Part shown: positions 36,003 through 44,175 of the stretch, one piece after another
Numbering within the stretch: the first letter of the stretch is position 1
Layout: each line of letters begins with the position of its first letter
From: Paracoccus hibiscisoli
GTDB taxonomy: Bacteria > Pseudomonadota > Alphaproteobacteria > Rhodobacterales > Rhodobacteraceae
Length of the DNA stretch: 64,000 nucleotides
Reading direction: 5' to 3'
Assembly: GCF_005048265.1 (NCBI RefSeq)
Contig: NZ_SUNH01000004.1
Location: 1 to 64,000, forward strand
Notes under the pieces: model-generated
Database searches by the model: none
Seen by the model: only the letters and a program-made list of their open reading frames with translations
What the model was told of the DNA's origin: nothing
Position numbers and translations under genes: made by a program

Positions 36003-36689
36003 ATGATCGAGGATTGGACCGACCGCTTTCCCGGCCTGTCGCGGCTGGAGGACAGCGTGCGCGCCACCCTGCGCGACAAAAGCACCGTGGTAAGCGTTCC
36101 CCAGGGCACCGTGATCTTTGGGCCGGGCAAGGCGCCCGACAGCCTGCTTTTGTTGCTGGAGGGGCGGGTGCGCGTCCAGCAGGTATCCGAGCAGGGCCGC
36201 GAGATCGTGCTGTACCGGGTCGAGGCGGGCGAAAGCTGCGTGATGACCACGGCCTGCCTGCTGGCCTATGACGACTATTCCGCCGAGGGCATCGCCGAGA
36301 CCGCGATCCGCGCCGCCGCCATCCCGCGCGGGGTGTTCGACGATCTGGTGGCGTCGTCGGTGGCGTTCCGCACCTTCATCTTCACCGCCTATGCCCGGCG
36401 CATCACCGACCTGTTCCAGGTGATCGAGGAGATCGCCTTTCAGCGCATGGACATCCGCCTGGCGCAGAAGCTGGTCGATCTGTCGCGGGGCGCGGATCAG
36501 CTGCGCGTGACGCATCAGCAGCTGGCATCCGAGCTGGGCACCGCCCGCGAGGTCGTGTCGCGGCAGCTGGCCGAATTCCAGCGCCGCGGCTGGATCGGCT
36601 TGACCCGCGGCGCGATCAACCTGTCGGACCGGGCGGCGCTGACCGGGCTGGCGGCCCAGGACGCGAATTGGCGCGCCAGCGTGACATAG
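36003..36689 (+). CDS. Crp/Fnr-family regulator, sulfur-locus type
   Basis: From ATG 36003 the protein is 228 aa, with a cyclic-nucleotide-binding-like fold ([38 protein letters not shown]), a long dimer helix and a winged helix ([26 protein letters not shown]). It lacks the N-terminal cysteine cluster of FNR. Two cysteines, Cys79 and Cys85, lie in the effector domain at the position conserved among relatives beside sulfide-oxidation genes, so thiol or persulfide sensing is possible. It precedes a DUF2892 gene and broken sulfide genes. Confidence 0.85.
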   Translation: MIEDWTDRFPGLSRLEDSVRATLRDKSTVVSVPQGTVIFGPGKAPDSLLLLLEGRVRVQQVSEQGREIVLYRVEAGESCVMTTACLLAYDDYSAEGIAETAIRAAAIPRGVFDDLVASSVAFRTFIFTAYARRITDLFQVIEEIAFQRMDIRLAQKLVDLSRGADQLRVTHQQLASELGTAREVVSRQLAEFQRRGWIGLTRGAINLSDRAALTGLAAQDANWRASVT

Positions 36690-36750
36690 TCACCGACAGG
36701 GCCGCCCGCGCCATGCCATCACGGGGAAACCCATTGGCAGGAGGCCCCTC

Positions 36751-36951
36751 ATGCGACCCAATATCGGCACCACCGACCGCGCCCTGCGCCTGGCCCTGGG
36801 CGTCATCCTGATCGCGCTGGCCTTGCTGGCCGGTCTGGACGGCGCGCTGCGCGTGGCGGCCCTGGTCGCGGGCATCGTGATGGCGGGAACCGCCGCCATC
36901 CGGTTCTGTCCCCTCTACACCCTGTTCGGCCTGCGCACCTGCCGCCGCTGA
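36751..36951 (+). CDS. DUF2892 (YgaP-like) small membrane protein
   Basis: The 66-aa protein has two hydrophobic helices and the family ending RFCPLYTLFGLRTCRR, with Cys pairs at the C-terminus. DUF2892 proteins accompany rhodanese, persulfide dioxygenase and SQR genes. GGAGG lies about 7 bp before ATG 36751. It is intact between the Crp/Fnr gene and the dioxygenase remnant. Confidence 0.85.
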   Translation: MRPNIGTTDRALRLALGVILIALALLAGLDGALRVAALVAGIVMAGTAAIRFCPLYTLFGLRTCRR

Positions 36952-36960
36952 GGACCTGTC

Positions 36961-37178
36961 ATGACCCCATACCCCGTGGAACTAGATATCCGCCCCGAGG
37001 TCACCGGCTTTTTCGACGTGGCCACCAACGCGATCACGCATGTCGTCCAGAACCCGGCGAGCGATGCCTGCTCGGTTGTCGATTCCGTCATGGACATCGA
37101 CTATGCCGCCGGTCGCATCACCTATGACCATGCCGATCATCTGTCCGCCGCGCCCTATGTCCAGCAGGCGTTGGGCCG
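36961..37178 (+). pseudogene. Persulfide dioxygenase (ETHE1/Blh type), N-terminal remnant with internal deletion
   Basis: The first 72 codons (IRPEVTGFFDVATNAITHVV, DACSVVDSVMDIDYAAGR, HADHLSAAPYVQQALG) match the start of metallo-beta-lactamase-fold persulfide dioxygenases. About 20-25 residues that normally lie between the GRITYDHADH region and the metal-binding THxHADHLSAAP motif are missing, leaving only one HADH. After QQALG all similarity stops, and the sequence continues in the frame of a sulfide:quinone oxidoreductase. The formal frame runs on to 37305 with out-of-frame residues. The protein cannot be functional. Confidence 0.85.
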
Positions 37179-37970
37179 TCGACGGTCTTTACCCAGCCCC
37201 CCATGCCGATCAAATGCGCGGGCGCGCCGCAAAAGGCCATGTACCTGTCGGGCGATGCCTGGCACCGGGCGGGCGTTCTCAAGGACATCGACATCCAGTT
37301 CATGAATGCCGGCGGGGTGCTGTTCGGGGTCAAGGACTACGTCCCCGCGCTGATGGAGTATGTGCGCAAGTACGACGCGACGCTGAATTTCCACCACACC
37401 CTGACCCGCATCGACGGCCCGGCCCGCAAGGCTTGGTTCACTGTCACCGAACCCGACCAGCCCGCGCGCGAGGTTCAGGTCGATTTCGACATGATCCACG
37501 TCACGCCGCCCCAGACCGCGCCGGACTTCATCCGCGTGTCTCCGCTGGCGGATGCGGCGGGTTGGGTCGATGTGGACCCCGCCACCCTGCGCCACAAGGC
37601 GCATGAGAACATCTGGTCCCTGGGCGACGTGATGAACGCGCCCAACGCCAAGACCGCCGCCGCGGCGCGGATGCAGGCCCCGGTCGTGGCCGACAACCTG
37701 GTCGCCGATATCGACGGGCGACCGGCCGTGTCGCAATATGACGGCTACGGCTCGTGCCCTCTGACGGTCGAGCGCGGCAAGATCGTGCTGGCCGAATTCG
37801 GCTATGGCGGCAAGCTGCTGCCCAGCTTTCCGCGCGCGCTGCTGGACGGCACCAAGCCCACGCGCCGCGCCTGGTGGCTGAAGGAGCGAATCCTGCCGCC
37901 CGTCTATTGGCAGGGCATGCTGCGCGGTCGGGAATGGCTGGCCAAGCCCGACCCGATCGCGGCAGAGTAA
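37179..37970 (+). pseudogene. Sulfide:quinone oxidoreductase, C-terminal remnant
   Basis: From 37179 the frame reads STVFTQPPMPIKCAGAPQKA and continues as an SQR of the eukaryote-like class, with the catalytic Cys in IKCAGAPQK, the second Cys in YDGYGSCPL, TPPQTAPDFI and the quinone-site C-terminus. Only about 263 residues remain; the N-terminal FAD-binding Rossmann fold and first third are absent. ATG 37203 could start a shortened protein without FAD-binding capacity. The normal order dioxygenase-SQR has been joined by a deletion at about 37174-37180. Confidence 0.85.
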
Positions 37971-37994
37971 GACAACTTTGAACGGACGCCCGAA

Positions 37995-39749
37995 TTGAAG
38001 ACCCTGCGCAACTATTTCCCGATCCTGACCTGGGGCCGTCACTACGACCGCCAGACCCTGTCCGACGACCTGCTGGCGGCGGTGATCGTGACGATCATGC
38101 TGATCCCGCAATCGCTGGCCTATGCGCTGCTGGCGGGGCTGCCGCCGCAGGCGGGGCTTTACGCCTCGATCGCGCCGATCATCCTTTATGCGGTGTTCGG
38201 GACCAGCCGGGCGCTGGCGGTGGGGCCGGTTGCGGTCGTGTCGCTGATGACCGCCGCCGCCATCGGCGCCATCGCCGAACAGGGCAGCATGGGCTATGGC
38301 GTCGCGGCGCTGACGCTGGCCTTTCTGTCGGGCGCGATCCTGGTGCTGATGGGCGTGCTGAGGCTGGGTTTCCTGGCCAATTTCCTGTCCCATCCGGTCA
38401 TCGCGGGGTTCATCACCGCATCGGGCATCCTGATCGCGGTCAGCCAGACCAGCCATATCCTGGGCGTCAGCGCGGGCGGCCATACCCTGCCCGAGATGGT
38501 GATGGCCCTGATCGGCGCGCTGCCGCAGACAAACCCGGTCACGCTGATCATCGGGGTGGCGGCCACGGGGTTCCTGTTCTGGGTGCGGCGGGGGCTGAAG
38601 CCACTGTTGCGCCGCGCGGGGCTGAGGCCACGCGCCGCCGATATCGTGACCAAGGCCGGGCCGGTGCTGGCGGTCGTGGCCAGCACGCTGGCGGTCAGCC
38701 TGCTGGACCTGCAGGCGCAGGGCGTGCGGGTCGTGGGCGTGGTCCCGCAGGGCCTGCCGCCGCTGACCCTGCCGTCGCTGTCACCCGACCTGATCGGCCT
38801 GCTGCTGGTTCCGGCGCTGCTGATCTCGGTCATCGGGTTCGTGGAATCCGTCTCGGTCGCGCAGACGCTGGCCGCCCGGCGCCGTCAGCGCATCGACCCG
38901 GATCAGGAGCTGATCGGCCTGGGCGCCGCCAACCTGGGCGCGGCCTTTACAGGGGGAATGCCCGTCACCGGCGGCTTTGCCCGGTCGGTGGTGAATTTCG
39001 ATGCGGGCGCGGCGACCGCGGCGGCGGGCGCGTTCACCGCCATCGGGCTGGCCATCGCCGCGCTGGCGCTGACGCCGCTGATCCACGACCTGCCCATCGC
39101 CACGCTGGCCGCGACGATCATCGTGGCGGTGCTGTCGCTGGTCGATCTGGGGATCCTGCGCCGGGCCTGGGCCTATTCGCGCACCGATTTCCTGGCCGTG
39201 GCCGCGACCATCCTGCTGACCCTGACCCTGGGGGTCGAGGTGGGCGTGTCGGCGGGCGTGCTGCTTTCGGTGGCGCTGCATCTGTACAAATCGTCGCGCC
39301 CGCATGTGGCCGAGGTGGGGCTGGTCCCCGGCACCCAGCATTTCCGCAACATCCTGCGCCACGCGGTCCAGACCGACGACGCCGTCCTGACGCTGCGCAT
39401 CGACGAAAGCCTGTATTTCGCCAATGCCCGGTTCCTGGAGGATCACGTGGCCGACCGGGTGACGCCCGACTGTTCGCTGCGCCATGTCGTGCTGATGTGT
39501 TCGGCCGTGAACGAGATCGACCTCAGCGCGCTGGAGAGCCTGGAGGCGATCGCCCATCGCCTGCACACGATGGGCATCACCCTGCACCTGTCCGAGGTCA
39601 AGGGCCCGGTGATGGACCGTCTGAAATCGACCGATTTCCTGGCCCATCTGACCGGCCGGGTGTTCCTGTCGCAATACGAGGCCTGGGAGGCGCTGCGGGG
39701 GCAGGGGGTCATCGTGCGACAGCCCCCACCCCCCGCCCCGGTCAGATGA
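37995..39749 (+). CDS. SulP-family anion transporter with STAS domain
   Basis: The 584-aa protein has 10-12 membrane helices, the SulP signature AVIVTIMLIPQSLAYALLAGLPPQAGLYASIAP (core LIPQSLAYALLAG) and a cytoplasmic STAS domain from about residue 445 (LRIDESLYFANARFLED). It would exchange or take up sulfate or bicarbonate. It starts with TTG 37995 (MKTLRNYFPILTWG) with a poor ribosome-binding site. As the last gene of the sulfide locus it is still intact, although the oxidase genes before it are broken. Confidence 0.9.
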   Translation: MKTLRNYFPILTWGRHYDRQTLSDDLLAAVIVTIMLIPQSLAYALLAGLPPQAGLYASIAPIILYAVFGTSRALAVGPVAVVSLMTAAAIGAIAEQGSMGYGVAALTLAFLSGAILVLMGVLRLGFLANFLSHPVIAGFITASGILIAVSQTSHILGVSAGGHTLPEMVMALIGALPQTNPVTLIIGVAATGFLFWVRRGLKPLLRRAGLRPRAADIVTKAGPVLAVVASTLAVSLLDLQAQGVRVVGVVPQGLPPLTLPSLSPDLIGLLLVPALLISVIGFVESVSVAQTLAARRRQRIDPDQELIGLGAANLGAAFTGGMPVTGGFARSVVNFDAGAATAAAGAFTAIGLAIAALALTPLIHDLPIATLAATIIVAVLSLVDLGILRRAWAYSRTDFLAVAATILLTLTLGVEVGVSAGVLLSVALHLYKSSRPHVAEVGLVPGTQHFRNILRHAVQTDDAVLTLRIDESLYFANARFLEDHVADRVTPDCSLRHVVLMCSAVNEIDLSALESLEAIAHRLHTMGITLHLSEVKGPVMDRLKSTDFLAHLTGRVFLSQYEAWEALRGQGVIVRQPPPPAPVR

Positions 39750-40290
39750 TGCGGACCTGGGTGCCGACCGGGCTCATGGCGAACAGCTCCTCGATCTTTT
39801 CGTTATACAGGCCGATGCAGCCGTCCGACGACAGCCGCCCGATCTTGCGCGTGTCATGCGTGCCGTGGATCAGATAGGCGGGCCAGGACAGATACATCGC
39901 ATGCGTGCCAAGCGGGTTGTCCGGTCCCGGCCCCATGGGGCGGTAATGGGGAAACCGCTCCATCATCGAGGCGGTGGGGGTCCAGCTGGGCCCCTCGACC
40001 TTGCGCACGATCTCGGTGCGGCCGCGCTTGGTCAGCTCCTCCGACAGCGGGACCGAGGTCGGATAGATCCGGTGCGTCTGCCCGTCGCCCGACCAGAAAT
40101 GCAGCGCGCGCGACCGGGTGTCGCAGACGATCACCCCCTGGCCCAGGCTGTCGAAATGGTCCTGCCAGCGCTGCATGGTAAAGCCGCTGGCATTGCGGTC
40201 CGGGCCGCCCTGCGCGCGGGCCAGCGCCGGGGCGGCCAGCCCCGCGGCAATCATCAGGCCAAGCGTGCGGCGTCGGGTCAATGCTGTCAT
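39742..40290 (-). CDS. L,D-transpeptidase (YkuD) with atypical active-site motif
   Basis: From ATG 40290 the protein is 182 aa with a twin-arginine-like signal (LTRRRTLGLMIAAGLAAPALARAQ) and a YkuD catalytic domain: NPLGTHAMYLSWPAYLIHGTH and SSDGCIGLYN. Cys158 and the upstream His are kept, but the conserved Arg after GCI is Gly160. YkuD enzymes make 3-3 crosslinks in peptidoglycan or attach proteins to it. It is the last gene of a transpeptidase/DsbA-like operon, and its 3' end overlaps the SulP gene by 8 bp. Confidence 0.88.
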   Translation of the reverse strand: MTALTRRRTLGLMIAAGLAAPALARAQGGPDRNASGFTMQRWQDHFDSLGQGVIVCDTRSRALHFWSGDGQTHRIYPTSVPLSEELTKRGRTEIVRKVEGPSWTPTASMMERFPHYRPMGPGPDNPLGTHAMYLSWPAYLIHGTHDTRKIGRLSSDGCIGLYNEKIEELFAMSPVGTQVRII

Positions 40291-40348
40291 CTGTCGTTCC
40301 TTGTCGTGGTCGGTTTGGGTTTCCTGGCGCGACCTTGGCCGCGCCGGT

Positions 40349-40972
40349 TCAGGCCGCACGGCGGGCGGTGGCGATGGCCCCGCGCAGGGCGGCGCGGTCC
40401 AGCGCGCCCGCATGGGTCGTGCGCCCGACGATGAAGGCCGGCGTGCCCTGCAGCCCCAGCCCCGCCGCATGCTGCGCGTTGCGCCCGATCAGCCCGTCCC
40501 ACCGCGCCCGGTCGCGCCCATAGGCGGCCAGCAGCGCCTGCGGGTCGAACCCCGCCGCGCCAAGCGTGCGGCGCAGGTCATCCTCGGTCAGGCGGCCGGG
40601 GGTGGCCATCAGCGCGGCCTGCGCATCGGCATAGCGGTCCGCGCCCAGCACCATCTGCGCCGCCAGGACCGAGGTTGCGCCCAGGATCGGCCAGTCCTTC
40701 ATGATCAGCCGCACGTTTCCGTCCGCCGCGATCTCGGCCATCAGGTCGTCATGGCCGCGCTTGCAGAAGGGGCACTGATAGTCAAAGAACTCGGCCACGG
40801 TGACGTCGCCTTGCGGGTTGCCCAGCACCGGCTGATCGGGGTCGAACAGCACCGCCTGGGCATCCGCATCCCGGGCCGAGGTGCCAAGGAACCGGGACAG
40901 GCCGACCGCGCCCAGGGCCGCGACGCCAAGGCCCGTGCCCCCGGCCAGGATGGCGCGTCGGGTGGCAGTCAT
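40349..40972 (-). CDS. DsbA/DsbG-like periplasmic thioredoxin-fold protein
   Basis: The 207-aa protein has a signal with RR (TRRAILAGGTGLGVAALGAV) and a DsbA-like domain: EFFDYQCPFCKRG with the Cys67-Cys70 pair, and the cis-Pro loop GLQGTPAFIVG. Its start overlaps the stop of an upstream L,D-transpeptidase gene (ATGA). A partner redox role on the transpeptidase active-site cysteine, as known for E. coli DsbG, is a reasonable inference. Confidence 0.9.
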   Translation of the reverse strand: MTATRRAILAGGTGLGVAALGAVGLSRFLGTSARDADAQAVLFDPDQPVLGNPQGDVTVAEFFDYQCPFCKRGHDDLMAEIAADGNVRLIMKDWPILGATSVLAAQMVLGADRYADAQAALMATPGRLTEDDLRRTLGAAGFDPQALLAAYGRDRARWDGLIGRNAQHAAGLGLQGTPAFIVGRTTHAGALDRAALRGAIATARRAA

Positions 40973-41442
40973 GGCGTGCCTCCGGTGATGTCTGTGATGT
41001 CATATGCGGCGGCGGTGGCGACGGGGGCGGCTGCGGCGCCGGGCTGCGTGGTGCCCATGCCCGTCTGCGCCTGGCTGAGGACGACGACCTTGGCCATGCT
41101 GCGGGTGTTCTCCGCCAGGTGGATGATGTCCTGGTTGAACAGCCGGATGCAGCCCGCCGACGAAGCCGTGCCGATCGATTGCGGGTCGGGTGTGCCGTGG
41201 ATGCGATAGAACGTGTCGCCCCCCGAATTGTGGATATACAGCGCGCGCGCACCCATCGGGTTTTCCAACCCGCCCTCGACGCCGTCTGCCGAGGGTCCGT
41301 AATGCGCCGGGTTCTGGGCCAGCATGTCGTCGGTGGGGGTCCAGCGTGGCCAGTCGCGCTGATAGGGGGTGTGCGCCTCTCCGGTAAAACCGTATCCGGC
41401 GGCGCCGACCCCCACGGAATAGCGTATGAGAATTCGTGTCAT
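40969..41442 (-). CDS. L,D-transpeptidase (YkuD), N-terminally truncated
   Basis: From ATG 41442 (GTG 41445 is in frame just before it) the protein has 157 aa. The catalytic half is intact: NPMGARALYIHNSGGDTFYRIHGT and the canonical SSAGCIRLFN with Cys98. The signal peptide and the first strands of the YkuD domain are missing; relatives are usually above 190 aa, and the frame begins abruptly at IRYSVGVGAAGYGFTG. A TAG lies three codons before the GTG. Without a signal peptide it cannot reach the periplasm, so it is probably a decaying gene. Confidence 0.8.
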   Translation of the reverse strand: MTRILIRYSVGVGAAGYGFTGEAHTPYQRDWPRWTPTDDMLAQNPAHYGPSADGVEGGLENPMGARALYIHNSGGDTFYRIHGTPDPQSIGTASSAGCIRLFNQDIIHLAENTRSMAKVVVLSQAQTGMGTTQPGAAAAPVATAAAYDITDITGGTP

Positions 41443-41528
41443 CACGCGCTGCTACTGGAAAGCCCAGCTTAAGTCAGCCTCAAGGTGAATGCACGAAACC
41501 GTCAGCGCGACATCGTGAAAGGACCGCC

Positions 41529-42191
41529 ATGCGTTTGCTGATCGTCGAGGATGACCCGGTCCTGTCGGATGGGCTGCGCGTGGGGCTGGGCCTGTCGGGC
41601 TTCACCGCCGATGCGGTGGGCACGCTGGCCGATGCCCGCGCGGCCCTGCGCGACAGCGATTTCGCGGGGGTCGTGCTGGACGTGATGCTGCCCGACGGGC
41701 TGGGCACGACCCTGCTGGCCGAGATGCGGGCGGCGGGCCAGACCCTGCCCGTGCTGCTGCTGACCGCCCGCGACCGGGTGCGCGACCGGGTCGAGGGGCT
41801 GGACGCGGGCGCGGACGATCACCTGGGCAAGCCCTTCGATCTGGACGAATTGGCCGCGCGGCTGCGCGCCATGCTGCGCCGCCATCAGGGCCGGGCGCGC
41901 CCGCTGCTGCACTGGAACGGCATCGACCTGGACCCCGCCGCCCTGACCGCCACCCGCGACGGCGCGGCCCTTCGCCTGTCGCGGCGCGAATTCGCCATCC
42001 TGCATGCGCTGGTCGACCAGCCGGGCCGCATCCTGTCGCGCGCCCAACTGGAGGAGCGTCTGTATGGCTGGCAGGAGGATGTCGAAAGCAACACGGTCGA
42101 GGTCCATGTCCACCACCTGCGCGCCAAGCTGGGCCGCGACGTGATCCAGACGGTGCGCGGCGTGGGATACCGCGTGGCGGGGGCGGCGTGA
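41529..42191 (+). CDS. OmpR-family response regulator, QseB/PmrA-like
   Basis: The 220-aa regulator has EDDP at residues 7-10, phospho-acceptor Asp in GVVLDVMLPDG, Lys in LGKPFDLDE and a winged helix (LSRREFAILHALVDQPGRILSRAQL, VEVHVHHLRAKLG, QTVRGVGYRV). ATG 41529 opens the family sequence MRLLIVEDDP. It overlaps the kinase gene. Confidence 0.93.
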   Translation: MRLLIVEDDPVLSDGLRVGLGLSGFTADAVGTLADARAALRDSDFAGVVLDVMLPDGLGTTLLAEMRAAGQTLPVLLLTARDRVRDRVEGLDAGADDHLGKPFDLDELAARLRAMLRRHQGRARPLLHWNGIDLDPAALTATRDGAALRLSRREFAILHALVDQPGRILSRAQLEERLYGWQEDVESNTVEVHVHHLRAKLGRDVIQTVRGVGYRVAGAA

Positions 42192-43528
42192 TGTCCATCC
42201 GCCTGCGCCTGATCGTCGTGCTGACCCTGGTGACGGGGGTGCTGTGGATGTCGGCGGTGCTGTGGATCGCCGGATCGACGCGCGCGCAGGTCGAACGCGT
42301 GCTGGACGCGCGGCTGGCGGAATCGGCCAATATGGTCAGCTCGCTGATCTCGGACCAACGGATCGCGGTCGAGGCCGAGGGTCCGGTCCGGGTCCCCATG
42401 CCCGCCACGACGGATCTGTCGCGTCAGCTGTCCTGCCAGATCTGGTCGCTGCGTGGCGATCTGATCGGCGCATCCCAGGGTGCCCCCGATGCGCGCATGG
42501 CCCTGACCGAGGGGTTTTCGACCACCGTCATCGACGGCGTGCCCTGGCGCGTCTATGCGGTGCGCAACCAGCAGCTGGGGGTGCGGGTGATGGTGGGCGA
42601 CCGGGTCGACATGCGCGACGGGCTGGTCGCCGGGGTGGTCTCGGGGCTGCTGTGGCCCGCGGCGGTGCTGTTCCCGCTGTTGGCAGGGTTGATCTGGCTG
42701 TCGGTGGGGCGGGGCCTGGCGCCGCTGGCGCAGCTGGAGGCCGCGTTGCGCGCGCGGCGTCCCGACGATCTGCGCCCCCTGCCGGATGCCCGCGACCCGC
42801 GTGAAATCCGCCCCGTGCGCCGCGCGCTGAACCGCCTGTTCCAGCAACTTGACCAGATCCGGCGGACGGAGCGCGACTTTACCGCCTTTGCCGCGCATGA
42901 GCTGAAGACCCCGCTGGCGGGTCTGCGCATCCAGGCGCAGGTGGCGCGCCGGGCCACCGACGCCGCCACCCGCGACCGCGCGCTGGACGCCATCGCCGTG
43001 TCGGTCGATCGCAGCGACCGGATGGTGCGCCAGCTGCTGGAGCTGGCCGCGATCGACCACGAATCCGCCCCGTCAGGCCCGCTGGACCCCGCCGCCCTGA
43101 TTGCCGAAATCGTGCAGGAGGCCCAGGCCCAGGCCAGCGCCGCGCAGGTGCGGCTGGTGGTCCGGGCTGGGCCGCTGGACCTAATTCACGCGCCCCGCGT
43201 CCTGATGCACAGCGCCCTGCGCAACCTGGTCGAGAACGCGATCCAGCATTCCCCGCCCGGGGGGCAGGTCACCGTATCCGCCAGTCGCGGGGCGTCGGGG
43301 CTGTGCCTGGCGGTGACCGATCAGGGGCCGGGCATCGCGCCGGAGGACCGCCACCGGGTCACGCGCCGCTTTTGGCGGGGGCGGGCGGCGACGGGGCAGG
43401 GCAGCGGGTTGGGGCTGGCCATCGTCGCGGCGGCGGTCGCGCATCTGGGCGCCCGGCTGGATCTGGACGCGCCCGATGGCGGGCAGACGGTGCGGATCAC
43501 CCTGCCGGTCCCCTCGCAGCGGTCCTAG
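42191..43528 (+). CDS. Sensor histidine kinase, QseC-like
   Basis: The 445-aa kinase has a transmembrane segment (about residues 9-27), a periplasmic region of about 125 aa, a second transmembrane segment (about 150-175), HAMP, a dimerisation helix with His in FAAHELKTPLAGL, and the ATPase boxes NLVENAIQHS, VTDQGPGIAP and GQGSGLGLAIV. ATG 42191, or GTG 42188, overlaps the regulator stop. The signal sensed is unknown. Confidence 0.92.
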   Translation: MSIRLRLIVVLTLVTGVLWMSAVLWIAGSTRAQVERVLDARLAESANMVSSLISDQRIAVEAEGPVRVPMPATTDLSRQLSCQIWSLRGDLIGASQGAPDARMALTEGFSTTVIDGVPWRVYAVRNQQLGVRVMVGDRVDMRDGLVAGVVSGLLWPAAVLFPLLAGLIWLSVGRGLAPLAQLEAALRARRPDDLRPLPDARDPREIRPVRRALNRLFQQLDQIRRTERDFTAFAAHELKTPLAGLRIQAQVARRATDAATRDRALDAIAVSVDRSDRMVRQLLELAAIDHESAPSGPLDPAALIAEIVQEAQAQASAAQVRLVVRAGPLDLIHAPRVLMHSALRNLVENAIQHSPPGGQVTVSASRGASGLCLAVTDQGPGIAPEDRHRVTRRFWRGRAATGQGSGLGLAIVAAAVAHLGARLDLDAPDGGQTVRITLPVPSQRS

Positions 43529-43533
43529 GCCCG

Positions 43534-44175
43534 CTACCAGCGCAGCAGGCGTTGCCCGGCCAGGGCACCGATGCCGGTGCCGATCAGGATCGCCAGCCCG
43601 TACCAGGTGGTGAAGAACAGCGGCGAATCCTCGGTGCAGTGCAGGGCATAGCCCGCCGCCGTCCCGGCCGCGGCCGCCATGCCGATCAGTGCCCCGGTCC
43701 GCGCCGGGCGCAGCGAGGCACCGCGCCGCAGCACGATCAGCCCGACCAGCGTGGCCGGGGCCGACAGCGCGGTGATGGACAGAAGGCAGGCCGCCGCGCT
43801 GTGGCCCAGCAGTTCGGGCAGGATCTGGCCCGACGGCACCTGCACGCCGCGCGCCAGAAACAGCGCCAGCGCCGCCGCCGCGGGCAGGATCAGCAGGCCG
43901 GGCCGCACCACCCGCCCCGGCCGGGCCGAGCGCAGCGCCAGCACCAGCGCCGGCACCGCCAGCGCCAGGGGCAGCAGCGACTTGGCCAGGATGGCCGGGT
44001 CCGCCAGCGCCTGCCCCAGATTGGCGCGCAGGCCGATCAGCCACAGGAACAGCCCAAGGCTGATCGTCAGGGCGGCCACGACCGGTCCGGCCAGGCCCCG
44101 GGCGGTCAGGGGCGGCGGCGGCGGGCTGGCCGCCAGGCTGCGGATCAGCGCTTCGGTGGAGGGGCGTTGGGTCAT
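43534..44175 (-). CDS. nrsF: NrsF-family (DUF1109) anti-sigma factor
   Basis: The 213-aa protein has about six membrane helices and a short cytoplasmic N-terminus. Two cysteines, Cys130 (HSAAACLLS) and Cys180 (GYALHCTED), sit at the positions conserved in Caulobacter NrsF, where they are needed for the metal or oxidant response of SigF. It overlaps the sigma-factor gene by 4 bp and closes the bufferin operon. It would hold the sigma factor at the membrane until copper or another metal disturbs the cysteines. Confidence 0.88.
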   Translation of the reverse strand: MTQRPSTEALIRSLAASPPPPPLTARGLAGPVVAALTISLGLFLWLIGLRANLGQALADPAILAKSLLPLALAVPALVLALRSARPGRVVRPGLLILPAAAALALFLARGVQVPSGQILPELLGHSAAACLLSITALSAPATLVGLIVLRRGASLRPARTGALIGMAAAAGTAAGYALHCTEDSPLFFTTWYGLAILIGTGIGALAGQRLLRW

